Source of the DNA: Caulobacter vibrioides OR37
GTDB taxonomy: Bacteria > Pseudomonadota > Alphaproteobacteria > Caulobacterales > Caulobacteraceae
Assembly: GCF_000372645.1 (NCBI RefSeq)
Contig: NZ_APMP01000001.1
Span: forward strand, 62,001 to 126,000
Direction: 5' to 3'
DNA: 64,000 nt
The position numbers were made by a program, and so were the translations under genes. Position 1 is the stretch's first letter, and each line of letters begins with the position of its first letter. The notes beneath the pieces are model-generated. The model saw only the letters and a program-made list of their open reading frames with translations. It did no database searches and had not been told where the DNA came from. Of the stretch, positions 1-9,124 are shown piece by piece.

Positions 1-268
1 TCATGAAGCGCAGCACATCTTCGTTGATGAGCAGCTGGCGCTCCATTTCCTTCACGGCCGGCGCCGGGGCGTCGATCGCGAGCAGGGAGTAGTGGCCCTT
101 GCGGTTCTTCTTGATGCGGTAGGTGAGGTTACGCAGGCCCCAGTACTCGATCTTGGCGATGTGACCGCCATTCTCTTCGATCAGGGCTTTGAGTTGCTCG
201 TTCAGAGCTTCGGCCTGTTGCGGCGAGATGTCCTGCCGCGCGATGACCACGTGTTCGTAGAACGCCAT
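1..268 (-). CDS. rpsF: 30S ribosomal protein S6 (3' part outside the window)
   Basis: S6 binds 16S rRNA in the platform of the small subunit together with S18. The minus strand reads from an ATG into [15 protein letters not shown], then residues such as [17 protein letters not shown] and the [15 protein letters not shown] region, which are the S6 hallmarks. About 89 residues are visible and the C-terminal tail is cut off by the window edge, so the stop codon is not seen. Genes for S18 and L9 often follow in this direction but cannot be checked here. Confidence 0.93.
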
Positions 269-504
269 GTTTTCCTTCTTCCGTTATGGAAGGCGGCGCG
301 GACGACGACGGAAGTCCGTCGACCACGATGGATCCGGCGCGCCGAGCGGGGAAACCCCGGTCCCGGATGGGTGCGCGCAAGACCGCCTTCCGTGAGAACG
401 CGCGCTACTACAGGAGATGGGGCGGAAAGGCAAGGAAGCTTTGGACTTGCGACTCTTGGTTGAGCTTGCCTAGCTGTCGATCCGTCCTAGTCGGAGAGCG
501 CGAG

Positions 505-1014
505 ATGCGGAAGTTCCTGACCCTGCTGGCCCTGACCTGCGCGCTCGCCGCGCCCGCAGCCGCTTCGGCCGAGCCCTCGGCCAAGGCCTTGGCGCTGACC
601 CGACGGATGGTGGCGGCCATGCATGTCGAACAGACGATGGCTCCTTTGATACGGAGCGTGCTTCAGCAAGAAATGGACATGACTGTCGCACAGCGGAAGA
701 CCCTGAGCGACCAACAGAAGACGATGCTGAGCGGAGCGCTGACCGAGGCGGTCGGCGAGGTGGTGGACAGCGGTCTGATGAGCCGGGTGGTGGATAAGCT
801 CGTGCCAGCATACGCCGAGGTCTATTCTGAACAGGAATTACAGGCGGTGGTCGATTTCTACGAAAGCCCGATAGGCCAGTCAGTGCTGAAAAAGATGCCG
901 CTTCTCGGGCCCGCCGCCACGAAGGTGATGGTTGAAATCGCGCCGGAAATTCAGGCCGACCTCGCCGCGCGGATCGCGAAGAAGTTGGACGGCTTCGACA
1001 AGGTCGGCAAATAG
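505..1014 (+). CDS. exported DUF2059-family protein
   Basis: This is a 169-residue protein with a clear Sec signal peptide (basic MRKF, a hydrophobic stretch, then an AAPAAASA cleavage region). The C-terminal part contains VYSEQELQAVVDFYESPIG, the signature of DUF2059, a periplasmic helical domain of unknown function. An in-frame upstream extension exists, but ATG 505 is preferred because GGAGAG lies 6 bases ahead of it and the signal peptide starts there. Start sites of rpsF and this gene diverge across about 236 bases. Function is unknown; the family assignment is by motif recognition. Confidence 0.75.
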   Translation: MRKFLTLLALTCALAAPAAASAEPSAKALALTRRMVAAMHVEQTMAPLIRSVLQQEMDMTVAQRKTLSDQQKTMLSGALTEAVGEVVDSGLMSRVVDKLVPAYAEVYSEQELQAVVDFYESPIGQSVLKKMPLLGPAATKVMVEIAPEIQADLAARIAKKLDGFDKVGK

Positions 1015-1061
1015 ACTTGTCAGGACTTGCCGCTACGGCAGGCTATGCTAGGGAAGGAGCG

Positions 1062-1730
1062 ATGAAGGGGCTCGTCGTTCGTACAGGCATGATCTTGTTC
1101 GCCGCGATGGCGGCCGGCGGCGCGCACGCTCAGGTCATCGTCCAGAAGCCCGCCATGTCCGTTTCGGCCAAGGATGGCCGCTTTACCGGCTACTCGGCCG
1201 CCGTGCCTCTCGACCTGTCGACCGACACCGAGAAGGTGACGCTCACGGCCAAGTCCGTCGGCACGCTGGAGAACCCGACCTACGCGCTCGACCTGAACCT
1301 GGTTCAGAAGCCGGACGACGATCGCGTCGGCCAGCGCTCGATGGGTGTCGGCGCGTCCTGGAACGATCGCGAGGCCCGGGTGCGCTCGTCGGTGTCCAGG
1401 ATGTTCGGCTTCGGCATCCTGCCGCGCGCCAACTATGTGCGCGTGTCGATGGACATGGACGCCAGCCAGGCGATCGCCGTCCCCGGAAAGGTCCCCGTGG
1501 CCCGCGCCAATCTCCGCTCGTCCCTGACCCTGGACGGCAAGCCGATCGGCTCGATCGCCGTGGGTGGCGGTTCGACCGGGGACGAGGGCGTGGATCTCAG
1601 CCTGACCCGGCCGTTCGACATTCCCGCCGAGTTCACGGTCAGCCTGCGCGGCGCGGTGAATCCTCGGGAGCAGCAATGGCGGCTGCAGGACAGCCGCCTG
1701 ATGGTCAAGCTGGTGAAGGCGAGCTGGTAG
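1062..1730 (+). CDS. exported protein of unknown function
   Basis: The product has 222 residues with an N-terminal signal peptide (MKGLVVRTGMILFAAMAAGG, then AHAQ cleavage). The mature part looks beta-rich, with alternating hydrophobic residues and no cysteine or recognisable catalytic motif. ATG 1062 is preceded by GGAAGGAG with good spacing, so the longer in-frame ORF from 1017 is not needed. It follows the DUF2059 gene by 47 bases on the same strand and may share its transcript. Its last 26 bases overlap the end of the convergent desaturase gene. I do not recognise the family. Confidence 0.7.
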   Translation: MKGLVVRTGMILFAAMAAGGAHAQVIVQKPAMSVSAKDGRFTGYSAAVPLDLSTDTEKVTLTAKSVGTLENPTYALDLNLVQKPDDDRVGQRSMGVGASWNDREARVRSSVSRMFGFGILPRANYVRVSMDMDASQAIAVPGKVPVARANLRSSLTLDGKPIGSIAVGGGSTGDEGVDLSLTRPFDIPAEFTVSLRGAVNPREQQWRLQDSRLMVKLVKASW

Positions 1731-2514
1731 CCTCCAGCTTTCGGTCCTTGCGGGCCGTCACTTCGGCGAAGCGCTTCAGATACTCCGGGTGCTCGGTGCC
1801 CATCACCTTGTCCCAGAAGGTAAAGTACAGGCCGTAGTTCCAGCCCGCCTGCGCATGGTGCAGGTCATGGTGGGTCACGGTGGTGATCCAAGGCAGCAGC
1901 GGCCGACCGTCCTTGCGGGCGGGGAAGAGCTCGTAGCCGGAATGGCCGATCGTGTTGCGCACGATCTGGTGCAGCATGAAAAGGCCGACCACCGGCCACT
2001 GGGTCGGGACCAGGATCATCCAGAGCGGCACGAAGATCCCGTTGATGGCCGCCTCGCCGAGGTCGAAGCTGTAGGCGGTGAACGGCGAGGGGTTGTTCGA
2101 TCGGTGGTGCCGCCGGTGGAAGCGGCGAAACAGCCGCCGATCGTGGATCAGCCGGTGCGTCCAGTAGAACCAGGCGTCGTGAGCGATGATCATCAGGACG
2201 AGGCTTGTCCAGAACCAGACCGGCCCCCAGCTCTTGGCGATCAGCGGCCCAGGCAGCCAGCCGACGCGGAACAGACCGAAGGTCAGGAGGCCGATCGTCG
2301 AGAAGATGGCGATCGAGCGGATCGAGGTTCCGAACTCGATGAGCAGCTGGCGCGCCTCGGGGCGGGTCTCGCGGATCTTGCGGCCGGCGAGCGGCGCGGC
2401 CAGCACGATCCACAACGTGAACCAGACGCCGACCGAGAAGACGATGTAACGCGTGACGTCGATTTGCATGCCTGTCAGCCAGTGCCGACCGAACGCGAGG
2501 AGGGTGTCGAGCAT
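1705..2514 (-). CDS. sterol desaturase / fatty acid hydroxylase family membrane protein
   Basis: This 269-residue integral membrane di-iron enzyme has several hydrophobic segments in its first 120 residues, followed by the histidine clusters that ligate iron: HDAWFYWTH, HRRHH and HHDLHH. These match the fatty acid hydroxylase superfamily, which oxidises lipid or sterol substrates at the membrane. The actual substrate cannot be read from sequence. The gene lies 72 bases downstream of a membrane-anchored AraC-type regulator on the same strand, so co-transcription and control by that regulator are likely. Its 3' end overlaps the convergent exported-protein gene. Confidence 0.85.
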   Translation of the reverse strand: MLDTLLAFGRHWLTGMQIDVTRYIVFSVGVWFTLWIVLAAPLAGRKIRETRPEARQLLIEFGTSIRSIAIFSTIGLLTFGLFRVGWLPGPLIAKSWGPVWFWTSLVLMIIAHDAWFYWTHRLIHDRRLFRRFHRRHHRSNNPSPFTAYSFDLGEAAINGIFVPLWMILVPTQWPVVGLFMLHQIVRNTIGHSGYELFPARKDGRPLLPWITTVTHHDLHHAQAGWNYGLYFTFWDKVMGTEHPEYLKRFAEVTARKDRKLEATSSPSPA

Positions 2515-2586
2515 CGAGGGCTCCCGAGGAAAAAGGACCTCGCCAAGAAGGCGACCCTGCTTCTGGTCGTCGCGCCGATCGCGAAA

Positions 2587-3714
2587 TCAGGCGCGTTTGT
2601 CGGTTTTTGGCGGGCTCTCGTCGGATTCGATCAGGCGCAGGCGGGGCAGGGCGGGCGTCGCCTCCTGGCGCCAGGCGGTCGGAGTCACGCCGGTCGCCGC
2701 CCGGAAGGCGCGGTTGAACGGTCCCAGCGAGGCGAAGCCCAGCTCATAGGCGATGGTCGAGACCGATTTCAGCGCCTGTTCGGGATCGGCGAGCGCGATC
2801 TTGGCCGCCTCGATTCTTCGGCCGTTGACGTAGTCGGCGAAATTGCGGTGGCCCAGCGTGCCGTTGATCAGCTTGCGCAGCCGATGCTCGGGCGCGCCGA
2901 CCAAGGCGGCCAGGGTTCCGATCGACAGGTCTTCGCCGCGCCAGACCTCGTTCTGGTTCATCGCCTTGTCCAGGCGCGCCAGGACCAGCCGGTCGGCGGG
3001 GGTGAGGTCGAGGGGCTCGGCGGACTTTGGAGCGGGCGCCGCGCTGGCCGCCGCGCTGGCCTGGACCAACACGGGCTCGGCGCGCAGCAGGGCCAGGGCC
3101 GAGCCGATGCCGAGCAGGGCCTGCGCCGCCGCTTGGGCCAAGCTGGGCAACACCGGGCCGTTTCCCAGGCCGAAGTCGCACAGGGTTTGGATCAGCATGT
3201 AGCCCGTCGCGGCGGCCGCGATCGGCGCGCGCAGACGCCGCCGGCGCTCGACGAGATCGATACGCCAGCCGCGCCATGTCATCAGCAGGATGTGGAAGTG
3301 GATCCCCAGCGAGTAGGCGGCGAAAATCCACCAGGCGACGGCGCGGGCCGGCGAAGGCGGGAGGAACGCGCCGGGAAGCCAAAGGGCCAGCGCCACGCCA
3401 GGGACGACGAGCCGCCAGGGTGGAATCTTGGGCTCGTCCTCGAACAACACGGAGCAGAACAGCCAGAACACCCCGGCGGCCATCGAGCTCAGGAGCCAGG
3501 TGAGAAAGCTGAAGTGCTGATGGCGCGTATAGTAGAAATGGCTCTCGAAGGCGTGCGAAACTGCCGAGGCCATTAGGAAGACGCCGACCCAGCGCGTGGG
3601 GGTCATCTTGCGGCTGGCGGCCAGGGAAACGCCGGTCGCGGCGAAGGCGCCGACGGCGACGCCTCTCAGGCCCAGTTCGAGCGCGGGGATGTCGATGTGG
3701 GCGAGATCGGTCAT
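2587..3714 (-). CDS. membrane-anchored AraC-family transcriptional regulator
   Basis: The protein has 375 residues. The N-terminal 200 or so carry about six to seven hydrophobic segments, with a conserved-looking FESHFYYTRHQHFSF loop. The C-terminal 110 residues form an AraC/XylS double helix-turn-helix domain, seen in LINGTLGHRNFADYVNGRR and IAYELGFASLGPFNRAFRAATG. A membrane sensor fused to an AraC domain suggests that a signal in or near the membrane controls transcription. The downstream desaturase is the natural candidate target. The start ATG sits in MTDLAHIDIPALELG. The ligand is unknown. Confidence 0.85.
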   Translation of the reverse strand: MTDLAHIDIPALELGLRGVAVGAFAATGVSLAASRKMTPTRWVGVFLMASAVSHAFESHFYYTRHQHFSFLTWLLSSMAAGVFWLFCSVLFEDEPKIPPWRLVVPGVALALWLPGAFLPPSPARAVAWWIFAAYSLGIHFHILLMTWRGWRIDLVERRRRLRAPIAAAATGYMLIQTLCDFGLGNGPVLPSLAQAAAQALLGIGSALALLRAEPVLVQASAAASAAPAPKSAEPLDLTPADRLVLARLDKAMNQNEVWRGEDLSIGTLAALVGAPEHRLRKLINGTLGHRNFADYVNGRRIEAAKIALADPEQALKSVSTIAYELGFASLGPFNRAFRAATGVTPTAWRQEATPALPRLRLIESDESPPKTDKRA

Positions 3715-3782
3715 GGCCGATCATGGGCCTCGCGCCGCGCGAGCCTCAACCCGCGCGGCTGGCCGAAAGCCAAAAAGCCTGG

Positions 3783-4322
3783 CTACTTCGTCTTGGCGGC
3801 CTTGTAGGCCTTCACCGCGTCCATGGTCTTGGTGACGTGACCTTGGAAGTTACCGTCGGTGTAGCTGAGCAGGATCTTGCCGTCCGGGGCGATTACGTAG
3901 GAGGTGCGGTTCGTCCAGTCGGGCTTGATGGCCAAGGCCACGTCGTAGTTCTTGACCAGGGTCTTGTCGGCGGCGGCCACCGCGAACTTGTCGCGACAGT
4001 GCTCCTTGGAGAAGTCCTTGATGCGGTCGACATTGCCGGCGGTGACGCCAATCACCGTGGCGCCCAGCTTTTCGAACTCGGGGGTGGCTTCCGCGAACTC
4101 GTGGGCCTCGGCGGTGCAGCCCGAGGTGTAGGCGGCCGGGAAGAAGTACAGCACGACCGGGCCCTTCTTCAGCGCCTTGCCCAGGTTGAAGTCGAAATCC
4201 TTGCCGGCCAGGGCGGCCTTGGCGCTGAAATCGGGGGCCTTGTCGCCGACCTTCAGGGCGGCCAGGGCAGGAGAGGATACGGCGAGGGCGGCCGCGGCGA
4301 CGCCGGCGAGAACGGTTTTCAT
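3783..4322 (-). CDS. exported AhpC/TSA (BCP-like) peroxiredoxin
   Basis: The product is 179 residues with a signal peptide (MKTVLAGVAAAALAVSSPALA), so it acts in the periplasm. The thioredoxin-like fold of the Prx family is seen in KVGDKAPDFSAKAALAGKDF and YFFPAAYTSGCTAEAHEF. The peroxidatic cysteine lies in SGCT, where the common form is TPGCT. A second cysteine follows in KEHCRDKF. It should reduce peroxides with thiol help. ATG 4322 is favoured by GGAG eight bases upstream and by the signal peptide; a longer in-frame start would bury it. The gene is divergent from fabD. Confidence 0.85.
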   Translation of the reverse strand: MKTVLAGVAAAALAVSSPALAALKVGDKAPDFSAKAALAGKDFDFNLGKALKKGPVVLYFFPAAYTSGCTAEAHEFAEATPEFEKLGATVIGVTAGNVDRIKDFSKEHCRDKFAVAAADKTLVKNYDVALAIKPDWTNRTSYVIAPDGKILLSYTDGNFQGHVTKTMDAVKAYKAAKTK

Positions 4323-4488
4323 GGCGCGACTCCGAAAGGAATGAATGGCCCCGATACGAGGAAGGCAGCACTTTGGACGCGGCGACGCTGATTGCAAGCC
4401 TTGGTCGCCGAACCGCGCGCACTTGCCGGGAAACGGGCTTTCCCCTAACCCTCGCGGCCTTGAATCTTAAAAGACGGAGCGGGCTTCG

Positions 4489-5433
4489 ATGAGCATCGCC
4501 TTCATTTTTCCGGGCCAGGGCAGCCAGTCGGTCGGCATGGGCGTCGATCTTTCCGAGGCGTTCGCCAGCGCTCGCGAGGTGTTCCAGGAGGTCGACGACG
4601 CCCTGGGCCAGAAGCTGTTCGCCCTGATGAAGGAGGGCCCCGACACCGACCTGACCCTGACCGAGAACGCCCAGCCGGCCCTGATGGCCGTCAGCCTGGC
4701 CGTGACCCGGACCCTGGAAAAGGAATTCGGCGTTGGGATCGACAAGGCCGCCTTCGTCGCGGGCCATAGCTTGGGTGAGTACTCGGCCCTGGCCGCCGCC
4801 GGCGCCATCAGCCTGGCCGACACCGCGCGCCTGCTGAAGCTGCGGGGCCAGGCCATGCAGCGCGCCGTGCCGGTGGGCGAGGGCGCCATGGCCTCGCTGA
4901 TCGGCCCAAAGACGGACCTGGCCCTGGCCGAGGAAGCCGCCAAGGCTGGTTCTGAGGTCGGCGTCTGCGTCGTGGCCAACGACAACAACCAAGGCAATGT
5001 CGTGATCTCGGGGGCCAAGGCCGCCGTGGACAAGGCCATCGAGAAGGCCAAGGAACTGGGCGCCCGGGCTATTCCGCTGAACGTCTCGGCGCCGTTCCAC
5101 TGCCCGCTGATGCAGCCGGCGGCCGACGAGATGGCGGAGGCCCTGGCCAAGACCACGATCCTGGCGCCGCGCGCGCCGCTGGTCGCCAACGTCACCGCCG
5201 CCCCGGTCCATGACCCGGACGTCATTCGCAAGCTGCTGGTCGAGCAGGTCACCGGCCGCGTCCGCTGGCGCGAGAGCATGACGTGGCTGGCCGGCCCGGG
5301 CGGCGTCGCCCGCTTCGCCGAGGCCGGCGCCGGCAAGGTGCTGTCGGGCATGGCCAAGCGCATCGCCCCGGACGCCGAGGCGACTCCCCTGAACACCCCG
5401 GCGGACCTCGAAGCGTTCGCCAAGTCGCTCTAG
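4489..5433 (+). CDS. fabD: malonyl-CoA:ACP transacylase
   Basis: FabD moves malonyl groups from CoA to acyl carrier protein to feed type II fatty acid synthesis in the cytoplasm. The 314-residue protein starts with the family signature FPGQGSQSVGMG. It has the GHSLGEYSA nucleophile motif at residues 92-100 (Ser94) and the FHCPLM histidine near residue 204, with normal length. It is followed after 18 bases by fabG, then acpP and fabF on the same strand, a standard fatty-acid-synthesis cluster. A GGAG sequence lies ahead of the ATG. Confidence 0.97.
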   Translation: MSIAFIFPGQGSQSVGMGVDLSEAFASAREVFQEVDDALGQKLFALMKEGPDTDLTLTENAQPALMAVSLAVTRTLEKEFGVGIDKAAFVAGHSLGEYSALAAAGAISLADTARLLKLRGQAMQRAVPVGEGAMASLIGPKTDLALAEEAAKAGSEVGVCVVANDNNQGNVVISGAKAAVDKAIEKAKELGARAIPLNVSAPFHCPLMQPAADEMAEALAKTTILAPRAPLVANVTAAPVHDPDVIRKLLVEQVTGRVRWRESMTWLAGPGGVARFAEAGAGKVLSGMAKRIAPDAEATPLNTPADLEAFAKSL

Positions 5434-5451
5434 AAGCCTAGGAAAGCCGCC

Positions 5452-6192
5452 ATGTTCGACCTTACCGGCAAGACCGCCCTCGTCACCGGCGCCACTGGCG
5501 GCATTGGCGGGGCCATCGCTCGCGCCCTGCACGCCCAGGGCGCTCACGTCGTGCTCTCCGGAACGCGCGAATCGGCCCTGGCCGAGCTGAAGGCGGAGCT
5601 GGGCGAGCGCGCCTCGACCGTCGTGGCCAACCTGTCCGACGCCCAGCAGGTCGACGGCCTGATCGCCAAGGCCGAGGAAGCCGCCGGCGCGCCGCTGGAC
5701 ATCGTGATCGCCAACGCTGGCGTCACGCGCGACGGCCTGATCGTCCGTATGAAGGACGAGGACTGGGAGACCGTGATCAAGGTCAACCTGGAGGGCTATT
5801 TCCGCCTGGCCCGCGCCGCCGCCAAGGGCATGATGAAGCGTCGGGCCGGCCGCATCATCGGCATCACCTCGGTGGTGGGCGTCACCGGCAATCCCGGCCA
5901 GACCAACTACGCGGCCTCGAAGGCCGGAATGATCGGCTTTTCCAAGGCCTTGGCCCAGGAACTGGCCAGCCGGGGCGTGACCGTCAACTGTGTCGCCCCG
6001 GGCTTCATCGCCAGCCCGATGACCGACGCCCTGAACGAGCAGCAGAAGGCCGGCATCCTGTCGACCATTCCCGCCGGCAAGCTGGGCGAGGGGAGCGACA
6101 TCGCCGCCGCGTGCGTTTATCTGGCCAGCGACCAAGCCGGCTATGTCACCGGCCAGACCTTGCACGTGAACGGCGGCATGGCCATGATCTAA
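5452..6192 (+). CDS. fabG: 3-oxoacyl-[ACP] reductase
   Basis: FabG is an NADPH-dependent short-chain dehydrogenase that reduces beta-ketoacyl-ACP in each elongation round. The 246-residue sequence shows the cofactor motif TGATGGIG at 12-19, NAG at 88-90, the catalytic Ser140, Tyr153 and Lys157 (YAASK), and a C-terminal HVNGGMAMI as in other FabG proteins. It lies directly behind fabD and is probably translated from the same message. Nothing unusual is visible. Confidence 0.96.
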   Translation: MFDLTGKTALVTGATGGIGGAIARALHAQGAHVVLSGTRESALAELKAELGERASTVVANLSDAQQVDGLIAKAEEAAGAPLDIVIANAGVTRDGLIVRMKDEDWETVIKVNLEGYFRLARAAAKGMMKRRAGRIIGITSVVGVTGNPGQTNYAASKAGMIGFSKALAQELASRGVTVNCVAPGFIASPMTDALNEQQKAGILSTIPAGKLGEGSDIAAACVYLASDQAGYVTGQTLHVNGGMAMI

Positions 6193-6330
6193 AACCGCTG
6201 TTCCTCTTTCGGTCTGCCGCTAGCAAGCCGAAAAGGAACGTGATAGGCGGTGCCCGACAATCCCTGCGAATAGCGCGGTTTTCGCCTCGCTGTTCATGGG
6301 CCGAAATTTCATAACGAGGGACTGAACAGA

Positions 6331-6567
6331 ATGTCCGACATTCTCGAGCGCGTGCGTAAGATCGTCATCGAACACCTGGATGCCGATCCCGAGAAGGTCA
6401 CCGAGAAGGCTTCCTTCATCGACGACCTGGGCGCCGACAGCCTCGACAACGTTGAGCTGGTGATGGCGTTCGAAGAAGAGTTCGACATCGAAATCCCGGA
6501 CGACGCCGCCGAGCACATCCAGACCGTGGGCGACGCCGTGAAGTTCATCACGGAAAAGACCGCCTAA
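6331..6567 (+). CDS. acpP: acyl carrier protein
   Basis: This is a 78-residue acidic carrier protein that holds growing acyl chains on 4'-phosphopantetheine. The attachment motif [10 protein letters not shown] is present, with Ser37 as the modified residue. Length and the [14 protein letters not shown] helix are typical. It is 138 bases past fabG and is followed by a strong terminator before fabF, so acpP can be expressed at its own, higher level. Confidence 0.97.
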   Translation: MSDILERVRKIVIEHLDADPEKVTEKASFIDDLGADSLDNVELVMAFEEEFDIEIPDDAAEHIQTVGDAVKFITEKTA

Positions 6568-6603
6568 GAGGCGTCTCGTTCGCCTGGCGAACCTGACCAT
6601 ATT

Positions 6604-6648
6604 CCGCCGCGTCGCACGGGCTCTTGCCATCGTGCGCGCGGCGGTTTT
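6604..6648 (+). terminator. intrinsic terminator after acpP
   Basis: The arms CCGCCGCG-CGCACG and CGTGCG-CGCGGCGG pair with a single bulged T, around a 12-base loop, and are followed by TTTTCGTTT. It lies 37 bases after the acpP stop codon and 83 before fabF, so it probably partly uncouples fabF from acpP. Confidence 0.7.
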
Positions 6649-6730
6649 CGTTTGAGGTCGAGATTCGCGGCTGGCGTTGCTGGGGCCGCGTCCCCAGATG
6701 CGGTCCGCATCGAAGGTTTGGGAGTGATCC

Positions 6731-8011
6731 ATGCGTAGAGTCGTCGTCACCGGGCTGGGCCTGCTGACCCCTCTGGGCCAGGGCGTTGATGTGACCTGGA
6801 AGAACATCCTGGCCGGCAAGTCGGGCGCGAACCGCATCACCGCCTTCGACCCGACCGACTATGCCTGCCAGGTCGCCTGCGAGGTGCCGCGCGTCGACGG
6901 ACGCGGCGGCGGCGGCCCGGACGTGGAAGGCTCGTTCGATCCCGACCAGACCATGAGCCCGCGCGACCGGAAGCGCGTGGACGACTTCATTCTCTACGGC
7001 ATCGCCGCCGCCGACGAGGCGATCAAGGATTCGGGCTGGGTTCCCGAGACCGACGAGCAGAAGTGGCGCACCGGCGTCATCCTGGGCTCGGGCATCGGCG
7101 GCCTGTCGACCATCGCCGACACCGCGCTGGAGCTGGACGCCAAGGGGCCTCGCCGGGTCAGCCCCTTTTTCATTTCCTCGGCCCTGATCAACCTGATCTC
7201 GGGTCAGGTCTCGATCAAATACGGCTTCAAGGGGCCCAACCACGCGGTGGTAACGGCCTGCGCCACCGGCGCCCACGCCATCGGCGACGCCGCGCGCCTG
7301 ATCAAGTACGGCGACGCCGACGTGATGATCGCTGGCGGCGCCGAGGCGGCGGTCTGCAAGCTGGGCATCGCCGGCTTCATCGCCTGCCGCGCCGTGGCCA
7401 CGGCCTTCAATGACACGCCCGAAAAGGCCTCGCGCCCCTATGACAAGGATCGCGACGGCTTCGTGATGGGCGAGGGCGCGGGCGTCCTGGTGCTGGAAGA
7501 GTACGAGCACGCCAAGGCGCGCGGGGCCAAGATCTACGCCGAGGTGGTCGGCTACGGCCTGTCGGGCGACGCCCACCACATCACCGCGCCGTCGGAAGAC
7601 GGCGAGGGCGGTTTCCGCGCCCTGCAGGCGGCGGTCAAGGACGCGGGCCTCCAGCCCTCCGACATCGACTATGTCAACGCCCACGGCACCTCGACCATGG
7701 CCGACGGCCTGGAAGCCGGCGCGGTCGAGCGCTTCCTGGGCGACCACGCCAAGAACGTCGTGATGTCCTCGACCAAGTCGATGACGGGGCACCTTCTGGG
7801 CGCGGCCGGCGCCATCGAGGGAATCTTCTCGATCCTGGCGATCCGCGACCAGATCGCCCCGCCGACCATCAATCTCGACAATCCCGACGTCCACGTCGCC
7901 ATGAACCTGGCGCCGAACAAGGCCGTGCCGCACAAGATCGACGTGGCCGTGTCCAACAGCTTCGGCTTCGGCGGCACCAACGCCTCGGTCGTGTTCAAGA
8001 AGGTCCCGTGA
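6731..8011 (+). CDS. fabF: 3-oxoacyl-[ACP] synthase II
   Basis: FabF condenses malonyl-ACP with acyl-ACP to elongate fatty acids. The 426-residue thiolase-fold protein begins VVVTGLGLLTPLG and carries the catalytic Cys177 in TACATGAH. It also has two active-site histidines, NAHGTSTMADG (near 318) and MTGHLLGAAG (near 354), and the C-terminal NSFGFGGTNAS. A glycine-rich stretch near residues 57-63 is a surface insertion of the kind seen in alphaproteobacteria. Its TGA overlaps the GTG start of mltG (GTGA). Confidence 0.96.
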   Translation: MRRVVVTGLGLLTPLGQGVDVTWKNILAGKSGANRITAFDPTDYACQVACEVPRVDGRGGGGPDVEGSFDPDQTMSPRDRKRVDDFILYGIAAADEAIKDSGWVPETDEQKWRTGVILGSGIGGLSTIADTALELDAKGPRRVSPFFISSALINLISGQVSIKYGFKGPNHAVVTACATGAHAIGDAARLIKYGDADVMIAGGAEAAVCKLGIAGFIACRAVATAFNDTPEKASRPYDKDRDGFVMGEGAGVLVLEEYEHAKARGAKIYAEVVGYGLSGDAHHITAPSEDGEGGFRALQAAVKDAGLQPSDIDYVNAHGTSTMADGLEAGAVERFLGDHAKNVVMSSTKSMTGHLLGAAGAIEGIFSILAIRDQIAPPTINLDNPDVHVAMNLAPNKAVPHKIDVAVSNSFGFGGTNASVVFKKVP

Positions 8012-9120
8012 GCCAGAAGCCGCAGCCCCCCAAGCGTCCCTCGAAGGGCCGCGCGCCGCGCGCCAAGGCCTCGCGGCCCGAAACCGCGTCGCTGGGACGC
8101 CGGTTGGGCCGCGGCCTCTTCGGCGCCCTCGCCACCTTGCTGGTGGTGGGCGTCGTCATCCTCCTGGGCGCGGCCTGGATCTATAGCGGCCCGGGCCCCG
8201 CGGCGAAGGCGGGCGACAAGACCACGGTGATCCTGCGCAAGGGCGCCAGCCTGCCCGAGATCGCCTCCAGCCTGGAGCGCGGCGGGGTCATCCGCTCGTC
8301 CTCGATCTTCATGACGGCGGCCAAGGCCACCGGCGCGGCGCGCGGGCTGAAGGCGGGCGAGTACGAGTTCGAGAGCCGAGCCTCCATGGCAACGATTCTG
8401 GACGCTATCCGCCACGGCCGCATCGTCCGCCACTGGATCACCATCCCCGAGGGCCTGACCTCGGACATGGTTATGGATATCCTCAACAAGTCCGACGTGC
8501 TGACCGGCGACGCGGCGACCCCGCCCGAGGGCGCGATCCTGCCCGAGACCTACGAGGTTCAGCGCGGCGAGGATCGGGCCGCGGTTCTGCAGCGGATGAT
8601 GGACGATCGCGACAAGCTGCTGAACCAGCTCTGGGCCCACCGCCAGGAAGGCCTGCCGTATCGCAGCAAGGAAGAGGCCGTGACCATGGCCTCGATCGTC
8701 GAGAAGGAAACCGGCAAGGCCAGCGAGCGCCCGCAGGTGGCGGCGGTGTTCATCAACCGGCTGCGCACCGGGATGCGCCTGGATACCGACCCGACCGTGA
8801 TCTATGGCATATCGCGCGGACGTCCGCTGGGGCGTGGCCTGCGCCGGTCCGAGCTGGATACGCCGACGCCGTACAACACTTACCGGATCGACGGTCTGCC
8901 GCCGACCCCGATCGCCAATCCAGGCCGCGCGGCCCTGGCGGCGGCGCTCAACCCGGCCAAAACCAACGACCTCTATTTCGTCGCCGACGGCACGGGCGGT
9001 CACGTGTTCGCCTCGACCCTGGAGCAGCACAACGCCAATGTCGCCAAATGGCGGCAGATCGAGCGCCAGCGGGCGGGCGAAGGTATCCCGGTCGTACCGG
9101 CCCCGCCGGCGGGGAAATAG
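8008..9120 (+). CDS. mltG: endolytic murein transglycosylase (YceG-like)
   Basis: MltG cleaves nascent glycan strands at the inner membrane and helps end peptidoglycan polymerisation. The 370-residue protein has a basic cytoplasmic tail, one transmembrane helix at about 35-55 and a LysM-like segment. A YceG domain follows, with the catalytic glutamate in ASIVEKETG and the conserved RLDTDPTVIYG and TPYNTYRIDGLPPTPI motifs. The gene is translationally coupled to fabF by a 4-base overlap, a pairing of lipid and wall synthesis common in Gram-negatives. Confidence 0.95.
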   Translation: MSQKPQPPKRPSKGRAPRAKASRPETASLGRRLGRGLFGALATLLVVGVVILLGAAWIYSGPGPAAKAGDKTTVILRKGASLPEIASSLERGGVIRSSSIFMTAAKATGAARGLKAGEYEFESRASMATILDAIRHGRIVRHWITIPEGLTSDMVMDILNKSDVLTGDAATPPEGAILPETYEVQRGEDRAAVLQRMMDDRDKLLNQLWAHRQEGLPYRSKEEAVTMASIVEKETGKASERPQVAAVFINRLRTGMRLDTDPTVIYGISRGRPLGRGLRRSELDTPTPYNTYRIDGLPPTPIANPGRAALAAALNPAKTNDLYFVADGTGGHVFASTLEQHNANVAKWRQIERQRAGEGIPVVPAPPAGK

Positions 9121-9124
9121 ACTC

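Noticed and set aside
3850..6165. A 771-residue minus-strand open frame across fabD and fabG
   Set aside because: It is antisense to two clearly real enzymes, has low-complexity Gly/Ala/Arg/His composition and no domain; long antisense frames are common in GC-rich DNA.
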